8,433 nt of DNA from Marinilabiliales bacterium (lineage in GTDB: Bacteria; Bacteroidota; Bacteroidia; Bacteroidales; F082): positions 1 through 8,433 of the forward strand of contig PKSW01000086.1 of the NCBI GenBank assembly GCA_002869465.1, in the 5' to 3' direction. Positions 1 to 6,888 of this stretch are shown here, in pieces. The position numbers and the translations under genes are program-made. Every line of letters begins with the position of its first letter. Within the stretch, counting starts at the first letter, position 1. Under the pieces are notes generated by a model. It ran no database searches. It had not been told where the DNA came from and saw only the letters and a program-made list of their open reading frames with translations.

Positions 1-74
1 CAGTAACATCGTTAGTTGGAGCTCCGGTAATTATTTGGGTCATTGTGAAAAGGGGAAAGGTAAAGAGGGTATGA
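1..74 (+). CDS. FecCD-type ABC transporter permease, C-terminal end only (partial)
   Basis: Reading from base 3, 23 codons end in a TGA at 72-74 and give a tail with SLVGAPVIIWVIV followed by a basic end (KRGKVKRV). A 'GAP' plus a last hydrophobic segment and a short basic cytoplasmic tail is what the C-terminus of FecCD/BtuC-family permeases looks like. The stop overlaps the start of the following ATPase gene as ATGA, the usual sign of translational coupling between the membrane and ATPase subunits of an ABC importer. The rest of the gene lies left of the window. The family call rests on only about 20 residues plus context; the reading frame and the overlap are directly visible. Confidence 0.72.
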   Translation, partial: VTSLVGAPVIIWVIVKRGKVKRV

Positions 75-874
75 AAACATTACTTGAAATAAAAAAACTA
101 GAAACGGGTTTTGAGCTCAAGAAGGGGAAAAGCCTGAGCTTACAAAGAGCATTGGATTTTGAACTGATCAAGGGCCAGTTTGTATCATTGTTGGGCCCCA
201 ACGGAGCAGGAAAATCTACTTTTTTAAGAACATTACTGGGGTTTCAAAAAGCTCTTTCAGGTGATGTTTTGTACGATGGTATATCATTAGATGAGTTAGA
301 AGTTAAGGAACTGGCTAAAAAAGTGGCCATTGTTTTGACTGATAAAATTGATGAATCTTTTTTAACCGTTTACGAAATCGTTTCTACTGGAAGATATCCG
401 TATACCGGTTTTTCTGGTCGTTTGACTGAAGAAGATCATTATTTTTGTAATGAAGCATTAACATTAATAGGGATGCTTCGGTTTTCTGAAAGAAGCTTTC
501 AGCAACTGAGTGACGGAGAAAAACAAAAGGTGTTGATAGCAAGGGCGGTAGCCCAGCAAACACCATTGATATTTCTGGATGAGCCCGTGGCTTTTATTGA
601 TGCTCCGGGTAAAGTTGAAATTATGGAATTGCTTAAACACTTAAGCCATACCCATCAGAAAGGTATTCTTGCTGCAACACATGACCTGGAAGCAGCCATT
701 CGTTTTTCTGATCAATTGTGGTTATTGGGGCATCATGGTGAAGTTGATAAAGGCACACCCGATGAATTACTGAAAAAAGGAATAATCAATAACTTTTTCG
801 ATAAAAATGACGTCATTCTGAATAAAGAAAAGTTAATTTTCGAAAAGAAATCAAACACAAAAACAATTAAATAA
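71..874 (+). CDS. ABC transporter ATP-binding protein, FecE/BtuD-like (siderophore, haem, corrinoid or metal-chelate importer)
   Basis: This is the cytoplasmic ATPase that powers an importer together with the upstream permease. In the 267-residue product the Walker A loop is GPNGAGKST (42-50), the ABC signature LSDGE (146-150), Walker B LIFLDEP (166-172) and the switch histidine is H204 in ATHD. Length fits the family. I start at the ATG at 71 because it forms ATGA with the permease stop and follows purine-rich AAAGAGGG and GGAAAGG stretches; a longer reading from TTG at 35 would only add residues out of frame with the permease tail. The Q-loop region reads VAIVLTDKID (85-94), with no glutamine where FecE-type proteins usually have VPQ. 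I believe this variant occurs in Bacteroidota relatives, so the protein is probably functional. The substrate cannot be told from this subunit. It is followed with zero gap by the amidohydrolase lipoprotein gene. Confidence 0.93.
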   Translation: MKTLLEIKKLETGFELKKGKSLSLQRALDFELIKGQFVSLLGPNGAGKSTFLRTLLGFQKALSGDVLYDGISLDELEVKELAKKVAIVLTDKIDESFLTVYEIVSTGRYPYTGFSGRLTEEDHYFCNEALTLIGMLRFSERSFQQLSDGEKQKVLIARAVAQQTPLIFLDEPVAFIDAPGKVEIMELLKHLSHTHQKGILAATHDLEAAIRFSDQLWLLGHHGEVDKGTPDELLKKGIINNFFDKNDVILNKEKLIFEKKSNTKTIK

Positions 875-2515
875 ATGAAGCGACAACTTAAGTCTGGTAT
901 AATATTTATAATGATCATGATTGCAATGACATCCTGTAAGCAAAGAGTTGATCTTCTCGTTTATAATGCGAATGTATATACGGTGAACGAGAAATTCGAT
1001 ATGGCAACATCCTTTGCTGTTGATGATGGAAGAATTGTGGCTGTTGGAAATGATGAAGAAATAAGAAAATTATATACTTCGGATCAAATGATTGATGCAG
1101 AAGGAAATGCGGTTTATCCGGGTTTCAATGACGGGCACAGCCATTTCCTGGGATATGGCCTTTCAACTTTCAATGTGAACCTGGTCGGAACAACATCGTT
1201 TGATGAAGTCATTGAGCGGGTTATGGCTCATTATAAAAATTTTCCTTCTGAATGGGTAACAGGCAGGGGATGGGACCAGAATGATTGGGAAGTAAAGGAA
1301 TTTCCGAGCAAAGAAAAACTGGATGAAGCTTTTCCAAATATCCCGGTGGTATTAAGAAGGGTAGATGGCCATGCCCTCATTGCCAATTCAGAAGCCATGA
1401 AACGTGCCGGAATTACTCCGAAATCTTCAATGAAAGGTGGCGAAATTGTTCTCGAAAATGGGGAGCCGACGGGTATTTTTATTGATAATGCGATGAGACT
1501 TATTGGTTCGGCAATTCCTGATCCCACAACAGAACAGATGATCCGTGCACTGAAAAAAGCACAGGAAGATTGCTTTTCAGTAGGTTTAACAACCGTTACA
1601 GATGCAGGACTCAGTAAGCAGGAAATTCTGTTGATTGATTCGCTGCAAAAAGCAGGTGAACTTCATATGCGCGTATATGCCATGATGAACCCATCAGAAG
1701 AGAATTTTGATTATTTCTTTACGCAAAAGCCTATTTTTACTGGTAAACTCACCGTTAGTTCCGTTAAGTTATATATTGATGGCGCGCTGGGTTCCCGTGG
1801 TGCTTTATTAATAGAGCCTTATTCGGATGACCCGGATAATTATGGCCTTCAACTGAATTCTGAGCAGTATTATTATGATATTTGTAACAGGGCGCATAAT
1901 GCAGGATACCAGGTAAACACACATGCTATTGGCGACTCAGGCAATCGTATTATGCTAAATACTTATGCCCGTTTCTTAGGTGGCCCTAACGACAGGCGAT
2001 GGCGTGTTGAACATGCCCAAATTGTTCACCCTGACGATTTTACATATTTTAAAGATTACAGCATTATTCCCTCGGTGCAGTCGACACATTGTACCAGTGA
2101 TATGTATTGGGCTGATGAACGTTTAGGCGAGGAGCGGATTAAAACTGCATACGCCTATAAGGAATTGTTGAAACAAAATGGCTGGTTGATAAATGGTACG
2201 GATTTCCCGGTGGAGGGTATTAGTCCTTTGCATACTTTTTATGCAGCGGTGGCCAGGAAAGATATGAATGGATGGCCCGAAGATGGATTCCAAATGGAGA
2301 ATGCGCTGAGTAGAGAAGATGCCCTGCGTTCTATAACCATTTGGCCGGCCAAAGGCAGTTTTGAGGAAGATTTCAAAGGGAGCATTGAAGTTGGTAAAGT
2401 TGCTGATTTTGTGATCCTGGATAAAGACCTCATTCAAATTGATGAAGAACAACTTCCTTCTGCCAATGTCCTCGCCACTTATTTAGGCGGAAAACCTATG
2501 TATCAGGCTGAATAG
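875..2515 (+). CDS. Amidohydrolase family 3 (YtcJ/NfdA-like) metal-dependent hydrolase, predicted lipoprotein
   Basis: The 546-residue product has a short lipoprotein signal: basic start, hydrophobic 9-18, and a loose lipobox MTSC with the lipidated cysteine at C21. It should be exported and anchored in a membrane; no acidic residues follow C21, so I see no Bacteroidota surface-export signal and infer a periplasmic face. Amidohydrolase-3 hallmarks are the HxH metal pair in DGHSH (H88, H90), VKLYIDGALGSRGA with K298, NTHAIGD with H350, RVEHAQ with H380, and GTDFPVEG with D443. The C-terminal GSIEVGKVADFVILD closes the composite beta-sandwich domain. The family includes N-substituted formamide deformylase, but most members have unknown substrates, so no substrate is claimed. 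The ATG follows the ATPase stop directly (TAAATG), so co-transcription is very likely. The 3' end overlaps the convergent CDF gene by 20 bases. Confidence 0.9.
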   Translation: MKRQLKSGIIFIMIMIAMTSCKQRVDLLVYNANVYTVNEKFDMATSFAVDDGRIVAVGNDEEIRKLYTSDQMIDAEGNAVYPGFNDGHSHFLGYGLSTFNVNLVGTTSFDEVIERVMAHYKNFPSEWVTGRGWDQNDWEVKEFPSKEKLDEAFPNIPVVLRRVDGHALIANSEAMKRAGITPKSSMKGGEIVLENGEPTGIFIDNAMRLIGSAIPDPTTEQMIRALKKAQEDCFSVGLTTVTDAGLSKQEILLIDSLQKAGELHMRVYAMMNPSEENFDYFFTQKPIFTGKLTVSSVKLYIDGALGSRGALLIEPYSDDPDNYGLQLNSEQYYYDICNRAHNAGYQVNTHAIGDSGNRIMLNTYARFLGGPNDRRWRVEHAQIVHPDDFTYFKDYSIIPSVQSTHCTSDMYWADERLGEERIKTAYAYKELLKQNGWLINGTDFPVEGISPLHTFYAAVARKDMNGWPEDGFQMENALSREDALRSITIWPAKGSFEEDFKGSIEVGKVADFVILDKDLIQIDEEQLPSANVLATYLGGKPMYQAE

Positions 2516-3400
2516 AAGATAACTCTCTTGTATGATAACCTTCAGGCTCTACATGGATGGTTACTTTCAGGTTGGGTAAAGCTTTTTGTAATTCCTGTTC
2601 GATCAGGTCGCATAGATGATGCGAATCTGAAACTGACATACTTCCTGGGACTTCCAAATGAAAATCGGCTTCACGGTTGGAGCCCATTTTTCTGGTTCTG
2701 GCATATGATAGTCTTTGGCAAAACCCAGGTTCTCTTTTATGGTCGAGTGGATCAGGGTCACCTCGTTCTCGGGTAGTGCTATATCCGCAAGTGGTTGAAA
2801 TGCTTCAATCAGAATTTCAATGGCTTCTTTTAAAATATAAGAAGCCACAACAATCGCAGCAATGGGATCTAAAAAATGCCAGCCCGTAAAATAAATAACT
2901 GCCAGGCTGATTCCCACCCCGGCAGAAGTATATACGTGTGTGCTTAAATGAAGTGCATCTGCTTTTAAAGCAATAGAATCAGTTTCAATGGCTACTTTAT
3001 ACAACCTCCGACTTACGATCAGGTTGACAACTGCTGATACCATCATGACAATAAAACCGAGTGTTAATCCAAAATTACCTATCAGTTGCTCACCACGTAT
3101 GAGTCGCGTTATGGCATTATGAATGATCCAGCCTGAAGCTACAAAAATTAGCAGCGCTTCGATAACACCTGAAATATTTTCATATTTACCATGACCGAAA
3201 GGATGTTTCTGGTCGGCAGGTTTATCTGAAATCTTTACTGAAAAATAAGCCATAACAGCGGCCAGCAAGTCTATGATCGTATGAACAGCTTCTGAAATAA
3301 TACTCACCGAACCACTGATCAGTCCAACTACTAAATTCAATACGATTAATAATGAATTGGAATAGATGGAGAGCTTCGCCGTTTTTACTTTCTTGCTCAA
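2496..3400 (-). pseudogene. Cation diffusion facilitator (CDF) family metal efflux protein, broken by a one-base frameshift
   Basis: CDF proteins export divalent metals (Zn, Co, Ni, Fe, Mn) in exchange for protons. The first frame (TTG start at 3400; no in-frame ATG before residue 50) gives the membrane domain: TM2 with H40 and D44 of the HxxxD metal site, the loop HPFGHGK (66-72), and TM5 with ADALHLSTH (H151, H155), where the usual HxxxD is HxxxH. After Y231-H232 the frame drifts into unrelated sequence and stops at 2603. The next frame carries the expected continuation: ARTRKMGSNREADFHLEV, then an HxxxxxIEQ helix and VTIHVEPE, ending at 2496. A missing base at about 2703-2707 explains this. 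Restored length is about 301 residues, normal for the family. It lies 44 bases after hypB on the same strand. It could be a true pseudogene, a recent mutation or a sequencing error. Confidence 0.82.
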
Positions 3401-3444
3401 TAGATGGGTCGTAAACTAAATTTTAAATTGATGGTTTTGCAATA

Positions 3445-4215
3445 TTACTGACGCTTCAGCCATTCGTACCATGCATCCATTCCTTCACCTGACCTGACTG
3501 ATAATTCAATAAACTCGAGTTTGGGGTTCACTTGTTTGGCATACGATTTTGTTTTTTCCATATCAAAATCAACATAGGGTAATAAATCAATTTTGTTGAT
3601 GATGCAAAGCTGTGATGTTTCAAACATGGTCGGATACTTTAAAGGTTTGTCTTCGCCTTCAGTCGTGCTGATGATCACAATTCGTTTGCTTTCACCCAGA
3701 TCGAAGAGTGAAGGACACACCAGGTTACCCACATTTTCAATAAATAAAATGCTGTTTTCCTTTGGTGATAAATCTTTGGTGGCATGGTTGATCATATTTG
3801 CATCTAAGTGGCAACCGTTACCGGTGTTTACCTGAATTACAGGAGCCCCTGCTTTGTCAATCCGGTCGGCATCATTTGTTGTCTGCTGATCGCCTTCAAT
3901 AATATAGAAATCCAAATCATTTTTTAGTTCCTTGATGGTTTTCTCAAGTAAACTTGTTTTACCTGATCCAGGCGAACTCACCAAATTATATGCGTTGATT
4001 TTTAAAGCTTCAAAATATCCCCTGTTTCTTTCAGCGAGCATATTATTTTTTGACAATACATCAATTTCCAATTGAATTTCGTGGGAGTGATTATGTGTGT
4101 GATCATGATCGTGGGTATGTGGGTGATGGTGATCGTGGGTGTGTGAATGATTCTTACTCCCTGGTTTTGTATAGGTTATATGGCTTTCTTCGCCACATCC
4201 GCATGTTCCGCACAT
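3445..4215 (-). CDS. hypB: HypB, GTPase for nickel insertion into [NiFe]-hydrogenase
   Basis: HypB binds nickel and uses GTP to deliver it, normally together with HypA, to the hydrogenase large subunit after the Fe(CN)2CO group is in place. The 256-residue product begins MCGTCGCG, the high-affinity nickel motif (C2, C5, C7). A linker with 13 histidines between residues 23 and 45, interspersed with Asp, Thr, Asn and Ser, can bind or store several metal ions. The SIMIBI GTPase domain follows: Walker A PGSGKTS (82-88), IEGDQQTTNDADR, the G-domain metal site NGCH (C135, H136), IENVGNLVCP (C167) and NKID (207-210) for guanine. Start at the ATG that gives the conserved MCxxC. It is divergent from the small cysteine-rich gene at 4344 and is followed 44 bases on by the CDF gene, probably in one transcript. 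Confidence 0.97.
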   Translation of the reverse strand: MCGTCGCGEESHITYTKPGSKNHSHTHDHHHPHTHDHDHTHNHSHEIQLEIDVLSKNNMLAERNRGYFEALKINAYNLVSSPGSGKTSLLEKTIKELKNDLDFYIIEGDQQTTNDADRIDKAGAPVIQVNTGNGCHLDANMINHATKDLSPKENSILFIENVGNLVCPSLFDLGESKRIVIISTTEGEDKPLKYPTMFETSQLCIINKIDLLPYVDFDMEKTKSYAKQVNPKLEFIELSVRSGEGMDAWYEWLKRQ

Positions 4216-4343
4216 AATATTTTTGTTTGTTGTTATTATTTCTGCAAAAATATTAATAAATGAATTGCAGCCGGTGTATTAAATATTTTCCTATATTGGT
4301 TCAGGAAAATTCAGTTTATCATAAAATATATTAATTAAAAAAG
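4216..4343. other. Divergent intergenic region between hypB and the cysteine-rich gene
   Basis: This 128-base, strongly AT-rich spacer must hold the start signals for both genes, which are transcribed away from each other. For the plus-strand gene the nearest match to a Bacteroidota -7 box is TATATTGG at 4292-4299, about 44 bases before its ATG, with a TTG at 4265-4267 somewhat too far upstream for a good -33; this is weak. No clear operator palindrome, riboswitch or terminator hairpin was seen. Confidence 0.4.
4245..4252 (-). promoter_or_regulatory. Possible Bacteroidota -7 promoter element for hypB
   Basis: On the minus strand these bases read TATTTTTG, matching the TAnnTTTG -7 consensus of the Bacteroidota primary sigma factor. 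It lies 29 bases before the hypB ATG, which would give a short leader of roughly 20-25 bases. I could not find a convincing TTTG -33 partner about 20 bases further upstream, and the region is AT-rich, so a chance match is possible. Confidence 0.3.
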
Positions 4344-4745
4344 ATGAAAAAGAAAATATCACTTCAGGTTAAATGTCCGCATTGCAGGGAATCGTTGATG
4401 GACGAAGAAAATTTATTGAGTGATTACCCAAGTATCCGTTTGAACATTGTAACGCCCGAAGACAGGGGAACTATCAATCTTTGTTCACTTTTTGAGTGTT
4501 TTGATCATTACTCTAATATTGATATCAAAACAAATACGATTGTTGATTTCTATTGTCCGAAATGTAATCAGGAATTAACAGTTAAAGAAGAATGTAAACT
4601 TTGTGGTGCACCTATGGTATCATTTGTACTAAAAGCAGGGGGCCGGGTCAGTATATGCTCAAGAAAAGGATGCTCAAATCACTATCTGACGTTCCAGGAT
4701 CTGACCCAGGAACTGTCCAGGTTTTATAACGAATACGAACTCTAA
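4344..4745 (+). CDS. Cysteine-rich zinc-ribbon-like protein of unknown function inside the hyp locus
   Basis: I do not recognise a named family. The 133-residue product is soluble, with no signal peptide or membrane segment. It carries three CxxC knuckles, CPHC (11-14), CPKC (71-74) and CKLC (84-87), plus C105-SRKG-C110 with H113 close by, and two unpaired cysteines at 47 and 52. Four cysteine half-sites are enough for two zinc ribbons; the last three cluster in the C-terminal half, and CKLCGAPM is rubredoxin-knuckle-like. It is not HypA: it lacks the N-terminal Met-His-Glu nickel site. It is the only plus-strand gene between hypB and hypE. It is divergent from hypB, and its TAA (4743-4745) overlaps the hypE stop TAG (4742-4744, minus strand). 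Position suggests, without proving, a link to hydrogenase maturation or its control. The many conserved-looking cysteines make a real gene very likely. Confidence 0.85.
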   Translation: MKKKISLQVKCPHCRESLMDEENLLSDYPSIRLNIVTPEDRGTINLCSLFECFDHYSNIDIKTNTIVDFYCPKCNQELTVKEECKLCGAPMVSFVLKAGGRVSICSRKGCSNHYLTFQDLTQELSRFYNEYEL

Positions 4746-5764
4746 CAAATTCTCGGAAGCTGCTGCCCCGACAACATCTCGATAATCCTTTTTCCACCTA
4801 CCTGGGTTTCAAGCCAGGCCTTTCCCTTATGATCACCGGTGATTTCGCCGATAATAGCAGCGTTTTTCCCTGTTTCGTGCTTTTTTAAAGCCTTCATCAC
4901 ATGTTGGGCATCTTCTGCTGCCACAACCATCACTACTTTGCCCTCATTGGCTACATAAATGGGATCGAAACCAAGTAATTCGCAGATACCTCTAACGCCA
5001 TCATTTACAATGAGTTGGTCTTCATGAATATGAATGCCAAAATCTTTTCCTTTAGCTAATTCAGCTATCACAGTTCCCAACCCTCCGCGAGTTGCATCGC
5101 GCATAAATTTAATCTGAGAACTGGCCTCCATAGCTGAACCTATCATCTTATGCAGACATGCGCAATCAGAAGAGATATCGGCAGTAATATTGAGTTCATT
5201 CCGGGCTGCCATAACTGCCATACCATGGTCACCAATGCTGCCGTTAATAATAATCTGGTCACCAACTTTGATCCGGCTACCTGAAATAATATGTGTATCC
5301 TTCTTATCAAGGATTCCAATTCCTGATGAATTAATGAATACCTTGTCACATTTGCCCCGGTCAACTACTTTCGTATCCCCGGTTACTATTTTGACACCAG
5401 CTTTTTTAGCTTCATCAGCCATGGTAATAACAATTCGCTCCAGGTCTTTGAAACCAAATCCTTCTTCAATAATAAAACCCACACTCAGGTATTCAGGAAT
5501 AGCTCCCGAAACTGCCAGGTCGTTGACAGTACCGGCAATGGCAAGTTTTCCGATATCTCCGCCAGGGAAGAAAATAGGATCCACCACAAATGAATCTGTA
5601 GTGAAAGCCAGTTGGTTACCAGGGTTTTCAATGATAGCAGAATCAGATTGCTGGCGAAGGATGTCGTTATCAAAATGTTTAGCAAAAAGTTCAGAGATCA
5701 GATCATGACTGAGTTTTCCTCCGCTTCCATGTCCAAGTAATATCGTATCGAATTGATTTTTCAT
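4742..5764 (-). CDS. hypE: HypE, hydrogenase maturation protein (carbamoyl dehydratase)
   Basis: HypE receives a carbamoyl group from HypF on its C-terminal cysteine as a thiocarboxamide. It dehydrates it with ATP to a thiocyanate and passes cyanide to iron on HypC-HypD. The 340-residue product has the N-terminal LGHGSGGKLSHDLI motif (10-23), then TTDSFVVDP (55-63) and GTVNDLAVSGAIP (78-90) of the PurM/AIR synthase-like ATP fold, and later RDATRGGLG. It ends in PRIC, so the essential C-terminal cysteine (C340) is intact. I start at the ATG at 5764. An in-frame TTG at 5782 would add six residues absent from the family, and the AAAGAG just before the ATG can act as a weak ribosome site. It lies 32 bases after hypD, and its stop overlaps the convergent cysteine-rich gene. 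Confidence 0.97.
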   Translation of the reverse strand: MKNQFDTILLGHGSGGKLSHDLISELFAKHFDNDILRQQSDSAIIENPGNQLAFTTDSFVVDPIFFPGGDIGKLAIAGTVNDLAVSGAIPEYLSVGFIIEEGFGFKDLERIVITMADEAKKAGVKIVTGDTKVVDRGKCDKVFINSSGIGILDKKDTHIISGSRIKVGDQIIINGSIGDHGMAVMAARNELNITADISSDCACLHKMIGSAMEASSQIKFMRDATRGGLGTVIAELAKGKDFGIHIHEDQLIVNDGVRGICELLGFDPIYVANEGKVVMVVAAEDAQHVMKALKKHETGKNAAIIGEITGDHKGKAWLETQVGGKRIIEMLSGQQLPRIC

Positions 5765-5796
5765 AAGCTCTTTTAAGTGCAATAAACACCAGGCAA

Positions 5797-6876
5797 TTAT
5801 CTATTGTACAGGTAGTATGCCGCGCATGAACCTTCACTCGAAACCATACATGAGCCTACCGGATTCGAAGGTGTACAAACGGTACCGAAAAGTTTACAAT
5901 CTTTAGGTTTATTCACACCGCGAAGTATGTCGCCGCATATACATCCTTTGGGTTCTTTCAGTTCTTCTACTTCCACTTCGATCTGTTCTTCAGCATCATA
6001 CATAGCATATTTTTCCCTTATCTTAAGTCCGCTGTTTTTCAAAACACCCAATCCTCTCCACCAGTCATCCCGGTATTCAAAAACTTCATCCAGCATTTCC
6101 TGCGCCTTGATATTGCCTTCGGGTTTAACCGCCCTCGTGTATTCTATTTCCACTTTCGGATCATTATTCTCAAACTGTTTGACCAACATCAAAATAGATT
6201 GCATTAGGTCGACAGGTTCAAACCCGCTGATCACCACACCGAGACCAAACTTTTCTGGAATATTCATATAAATTCCATCGCCTGTAATGGTACTCACGTG
6301 ACCGGGACCGATATAGCCATCAATCAGAACTCCTTCGTCAATCAGGGTTTCCATAGCCGGGGGCATCACTTTATGAGCGCTGTAAACATAAAAGTTGCTG
6401 ATACCAGCCATTTGCGCTTTGATAATCCCGGCAGCGGAACTGGGAGCTGTTGTTTCAAACCCAATACCGAGGAAAACGATCTTTTTATGCCTATTTTCTT
6501 TTGCAATCATAAGTGCATCCAGTATGGAATAAACGATACGTATATCTGCACCTTTGGCTTTTTCTTTGTCAAGGCTGGAAGTAGATCCCGGAACACGGAT
6601 CAGGTCACCGTAGGTTGTAATGATGACATCCTCTAGGCGGCTGTATGCAACAGCTCTGTCAATATAACTGCGGCTGGTAACACAAACCGGACAACCCGGG
6701 CCTGAAATTAGTTCAACTGTTTTGGGCAGTAAGTAGGGGATGCCATATTTTTGAATAGACATGGTATGACCTCCGCAAACCTCCATGAGACGTATGGGTT
6801 TGGTTGAGGCTTTTTTTATTTCCTCTGCCAGCATCAAAACGATCTCTTTGTCACGGTATTCGTCAATATACTTCAT
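5797..6876 (-). CDS. hypD: HypD, iron-sulfur scaffold for Fe(CN)2CO assembly
   Basis: HypD, in complex with HypC, holds the iron on which the two cyanides and one CO of the [NiFe]-hydrogenase cofactor are assembled. The 359-residue product shows the three functional motifs: MEVCGGHT (C34), GPGCPVCVT (C62 and C65, the thiol-redox pair) and GFETTAPS (139-146). The C-terminal part has the [4Fe-4S] and associated cysteines C312, C314, C327, C334, C343 and C351, in CICGDILRG, DCKLFGTVC, GSC and GSC contexts. Length is within the usual range and no key residue is missing. It starts at an ATG 12 bases after hypC and is followed 32 bases later by hypE, the tight spacing of one operon. Confidence 0.97.
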   Translation of the reverse strand: MKYIDEYRDKEIVLMLAEEIKKASTKPIRLMEVCGGHTMSIQKYGIPYLLPKTVELISGPGCPVCVTSRSYIDRAVAYSRLEDVIITTYGDLIRVPGSTSSLDKEKAKGADIRIVYSILDALMIAKENRHKKIVFLGIGFETTAPSSAAGIIKAQMAGISNFYVYSAHKVMPPAMETLIDEGVLIDGYIGPGHVSTITGDGIYMNIPEKFGLGVVISGFEPVDLMQSILMLVKQFENNDPKVEIEYTRAVKPEGNIKAQEMLDEVFEYRDDWWRGLGVLKNSGLKIREKYAMYDAEEQIEVEVEELKEPKGCICGDILRGVNKPKDCKLFGTVCTPSNPVGSCMVSSEGSCAAYYLYNR

Positions 6877-6888
6877 AGGTAGTTAAGT

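Noticed and set aside
35..70. Longer N-terminus for the ABC ATPase from a TTG at 35
   Set aside because: The added 12 residues look unlike the family and overlap the permease tail, which is in another frame and stops at 74; the ATG at 71 forms a classic ATGA overlap.
2680..2710. Programmed -1 frameshifting in the CDF gene
   Set aside because: The A5 run is short, there is no X-XXY-YYZ heptamer and no obvious downstream stem, and slippage there would not restore the conserved RTR block; a one-base deletion explains the pattern better.
2528..2889. Plus-strand open frames opposite the CDF gene
   Set aside because: They are antisense to a clear CDF coding region, show no domain or biased composition of their own, and are best read as shadows.
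3401..3444. Possible terminator between hypB and the CDF gene
   Set aside because: Only a weak AT dyad (AATTTTAAATT) is seen, with no GC stem or U-tract in the right direction.
4081..4140. Possible short DNA tandem repeat (gtgggtgtg / gatcatgatcgtgg pattern)
   Set aside because: It is simply the codons of the HypB histidine-rich tract on the other strand, not an independent repeat element.
5190..5708. 172-codon plus-strand frame opposite hypE
   Set aside because: Long, but entirely antisense to a fully conserved hypE; its Ser/Pro/Ile-rich translation is typical of a shadow frame.
5765..5782. TTG start of hypE at 5782
   Set aside because: It adds six residues before the normal HypE start; the ATG at 5764 has a purine-rich AAAGAG directly upstream.
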